Below are positions 33,702-35,051 of a stretch of DNA of 35,051 nucleotides, one piece after another. Within the stretch, counting starts at the first letter, position 1, and every line of letters begins with the position of its first letter. The stretch lies in NCBI GenBank assembly GCA_006226685.1, contig SBGG01000002.1:1-35051 (forward strand), read 5' to 3'. The stretch is from Sphingomonadales bacterium. Its GTDB lineage: Bacteria; Pseudomonadota; Alphaproteobacteria; Sphingomonadales; Sphingomonadaceae. Under the pieces are notes generated by a model. It saw only the letters and a program-made list of their open reading frames with translations, had not been told where the DNA came from and did not search any database. The translations under genes and the position numbers were made by a program.

Positions 33702-34811
33702 TCATGACAAAGCGGTCATCCCGATATATTGATCGACCTCATAATCCGCATCCCCCAACAGCATGACAAGCGTCATCACCCGTTTGAACGCCTGCCCTAC
33801 CATCAGTTCTTCGGTCACGCCGATCCCGCCGTGAAACTGGATCGCTTCTTCGCCAACCTGCATCGCGCTTTCCGAAATATAGGCTTTGGCCCCGATGATC
33901 GCCGCCGCGCGCTGAACAGAATCGCCGGAGCCGCTGCCTGCGGCGCGGTAAAGTTGCGACCGGCTCAGTTCGACCAGCGTATAACAATCTGCCATGCGAT
34001 GTTGCAGCGCCTGAAACGCCCCCAGCGGCATTCCGAACTGTTTGCGGGTTTTCATATAATCGAGCGTTTGCCGGAACATGAGGTCAGCCAGACCGACCAG
34101 TTCGGCGCAAATCGCCAGCCGGGCGCGATCCAGAACGATATTCAGCGCGTCCTCCCCCCTCGTCATGGCCTGGGCCGGGGCATTGTCAAAACATATGTCG
34201 CTGGCGAACGAACCGTCCGCCAGGCGATAATCGGTCGAGGAAACGCCTTCCGCCTGTTTGTCGACGATAAACAGGCCGATATCGCCCCCGTCGGACAGGC
34301 GCGCCGCGACGATGAGGTCTGTGGCGAATGCACCGCCCAGCACCAGTTGCTTCACCCCGCTAATCCTTGTTCCGGCAGGGTCCGTCACGGCCTGCGCCCG
34401 CACGGCCTTCGAATCGAAGCGCCCCTGATGTTCATACAGGGCCAGAGCCGGGAATCGTTCTCCGGCAAGGGTGAGGGCAATCAGCTCCTCGCGCTGCGCC
34501 TCCGTTCCCGCTTCCCATAAGATCCCCATTCCCAGTAGAATCGTGGCTAGCACAGGCTCGACTGCGACAAAACCGCCCAAAGCTTCCATCGTCGCCAATA
34601 TATCGGCATCGCGACCGCCGAACCCGCCCGCTTCTTCGGGCAGTGCAAAGGCCAGCAGGCCGGTTTCGGCCAGCATCTTCCAATTCTCTTCGGCAAATCC
34701 GCGATCCTGCCGCAAATAGGCCAGACGCTTGACCGGGTCGTAATGATCCGCGCCGAACCTTGCGACCATATCCCGCAGCATCGTCTGCTCTTCATTCAAA
34801 TCAAAGTCCAA
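33702..34811 (-). CDS. Acyl-CoA dehydrogenase (FadE-like, possible heteromer subunit)
   Basis: 369 residues from the TTG at 34811, which is preceded by GGGGGAAGG and gives the usual N-terminus MDFDLNEEQ; the ATG at 34832 has no good ribosome site. TRKQFGMPLGAFQALQHRMAD and QFHGGIGVTEE (325-335) are typical of the branch used for ring-linked or branched acyl-CoA (steroid side-chain and pimeloyl-CoA-type enzymes). The N-terminal FAD region is less conserved than in the enzyme at 9062. In that branch two unlike subunits often form an alpha2beta2 enzyme; a partner may lie beyond the right edge. FAD-dependent alpha,beta-dehydrogenation is the expected role. Confidence 0.88.
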   Translation of the reverse strand: MDFDLNEEQTMLRDMVARFGADHYDPVKRLAYLRQDRGFAEENWKMLAETGLLAFALPEEAGGFGGRDADILATMEALGGFVAVEPVLATILLGMGILWEAGTEAQREELIALTLAGERFPALALYEHQGRFDSKAVRAQAVTDPAGTRISGVKQLVLGGAFATDLIVAARLSDGGDIGLFIVDKQAEGVSSTDYRLADGSFASDICFDNAPAQAMTRGEDALNIVLDRARLAICAELVGLADLMFRQTLDYMKTRKQFGMPLGAFQALQHRMADCYTLVELSRSQLYRAAGSGSGDSVQRAAAIIGAKAYISESAMQVGEEAIQFHGGIGVTEELMVGQAFKRVMTLVMLLGDADYEVDQYIGMTALS

Positions 34812-34935
34812 GCCGCCTTCCCCCAATATCATGGCAATGGCGGGGCATTTCGCCCTGCATTTTCTTCAGGCTCCGATTATGCCCGTAGCACCGCCACTAC
34901 ACCGCCTGCGTTTTTCACTAGTTCGGCACCGATGC

Positions 34936-34950
34936 CCCGATAATATCGGG
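34936..34950. promoter_or_regulatory. Palindrome upstream of the acyl-CoA dehydrogenase
   Basis: CCCGATA-A-TATCGGG, perfect 7-bp arms around one base, about 125 bp before the start and just outside the insertion sequence. Possible operator or remnant of the promoter of a gene displaced by the insertion. Confidence 0.4.
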
Positions 34951-34958
34951 CCATGGAC

Positions 34959-35051
34959 CTAGGTCGTGTTGACAAAAGGGATTCCCAACGGGCCTGAGTT
35001 CTGATTCAAGGCTGCTCTTTGGGGAGCAGTCATGGGTCGCGGAGATTTGTC
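34959..35051 (+). mobile_element. Left end of an insertion sequence, IS5-like
   Basis: After CTAG (34959-34962) the sequence changes to GTCGTGTTGACAAAAGGG and runs into a transposase start at 35032. A CTAG/TA-type target and a terminus containing TGTTGACAAA are seen in the IS5 superfamily. Only the first roughly 90 bp are in the window, so the right end, target duplication and exact family cannot be verified. The boundary may be off by a few bases. Confidence 0.55.
35032..35051 (+). CDS. Transposase, first residues only
   Basis: ATG at 35032 behind GGGGAG begins MGRGDL, a start common in IS5-family (IS427-like) transposases of sphingomonads. Six codons are visible; the rest lies beyond the window. 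Confidence 0.5.

Noticed and set aside
1..35051. Steroid-degradation cluster as a firm assignment
   Set aside because: HSD10-like SDR, SnoaL and Rieske genes are compatible, but no 3-ketosteroid dehydrogenase, convincing KshA/KshB pair or HsaC-type dioxygenase was found.
1..35051. CRISPR arrays, tRNA, rRNA or tandem repeat arrays
   Set aside because: No regularly spaced repeats and no tRNA-like cloverleaf or rRNA sequence was recognised in either strand; a dedicated scan was not possible.

Overview
The window looks like a catabolic island from an alphaproteobacterium, most likely a sphingomonad (Sphingobium, Novosphingobium or Sphingopyxis type). It is GC-rich, carries three TonB-dependent receptors with the IVVTA-type TonB box common in that group, and packs Rieske oxygenase alpha subunits, short-chain dehydrogenases (SDRs), SnoaL-like proteins and acyl-CoA enzymes in short, often divergent operons. 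The genus is inference; no rRNA, tRNA or housekeeping marker is present.

Layout, left to right. (1) 1-629: 5' part of mmsA (methylmalonate-semialdehyde dehydrogenase), minus strand. (2) 792-3961: minus-strand operon SDR, VOC protein, SnoaL-like protein, Rieske oxygenase 1. (3) 4048-7308: TonB receptor 1, divergent from a TetR-type regulator, with a perfect inverted repeat between them. (4) 7340-11324: minus-strand set of APH-type phosphotransferase, acyl-CoA dehydrogenase and GMC oxidoreductase. (5) 11592-13889: TonB receptor 2. (6) 14008-17637: an SDR plus Rieske 2 operon, divergent from Rieske 3. (7) 17874-22668: MDR-type reductase, thiolase, HSD10-like dehydrogenase, and divergent Rieske 4. 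(8) 22785-28367: SnoaL-SDR pair, TonB receptor 3, and two tandem SDRs on the plus strand. (9) 28763-32939: ABM protein, SnoaL-like protein and acyl-CoA synthetase, divergent from an SDR plus ThuA-like pair. (10) 33027-34811: Rieske ferredoxin and a second acyl-CoA dehydrogenase. The right edge runs into what looks like the left end of an IS5-like insertion sequence.

Proposed joint function (inference): TonB receptors import a hydrophobic, probably polycyclic or terpenoid/steroid-like compound. Rieske oxygenases hydroxylate it. SDRs, the GMC enzyme, the MDR reductase and SnoaL/VOC proteins oxidise, dehydrate or isomerise the intermediates. The acyl-CoA synthetase, two acyl-CoA dehydrogenases, HSD10-like SDR, thiolase and mmsA then take acyl chains through beta-oxidation. 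The phosphotransferase/dehydrogenase pair resembles the two halves of ACAD10/11 and would suit 4-hydroxyacyl-CoA intermediates. The substrate cannot be read from the sequence: no recognisable extradiol ring-cleavage dioxygenase, meta-cleavage hydrolase or 3-ketosteroid dehydrogenase is present.

Non-coding signals of note: two copies (17636-17801 and 33480-33635) of a short element with imperfect terminal inverted repeats, apparently non-coding; a shared ACTGRC-N6-GCCAGY motif upstream of three transcription units; a TetR-operator-like palindrome; and a cluster of strong hairpins at 28425-28647.
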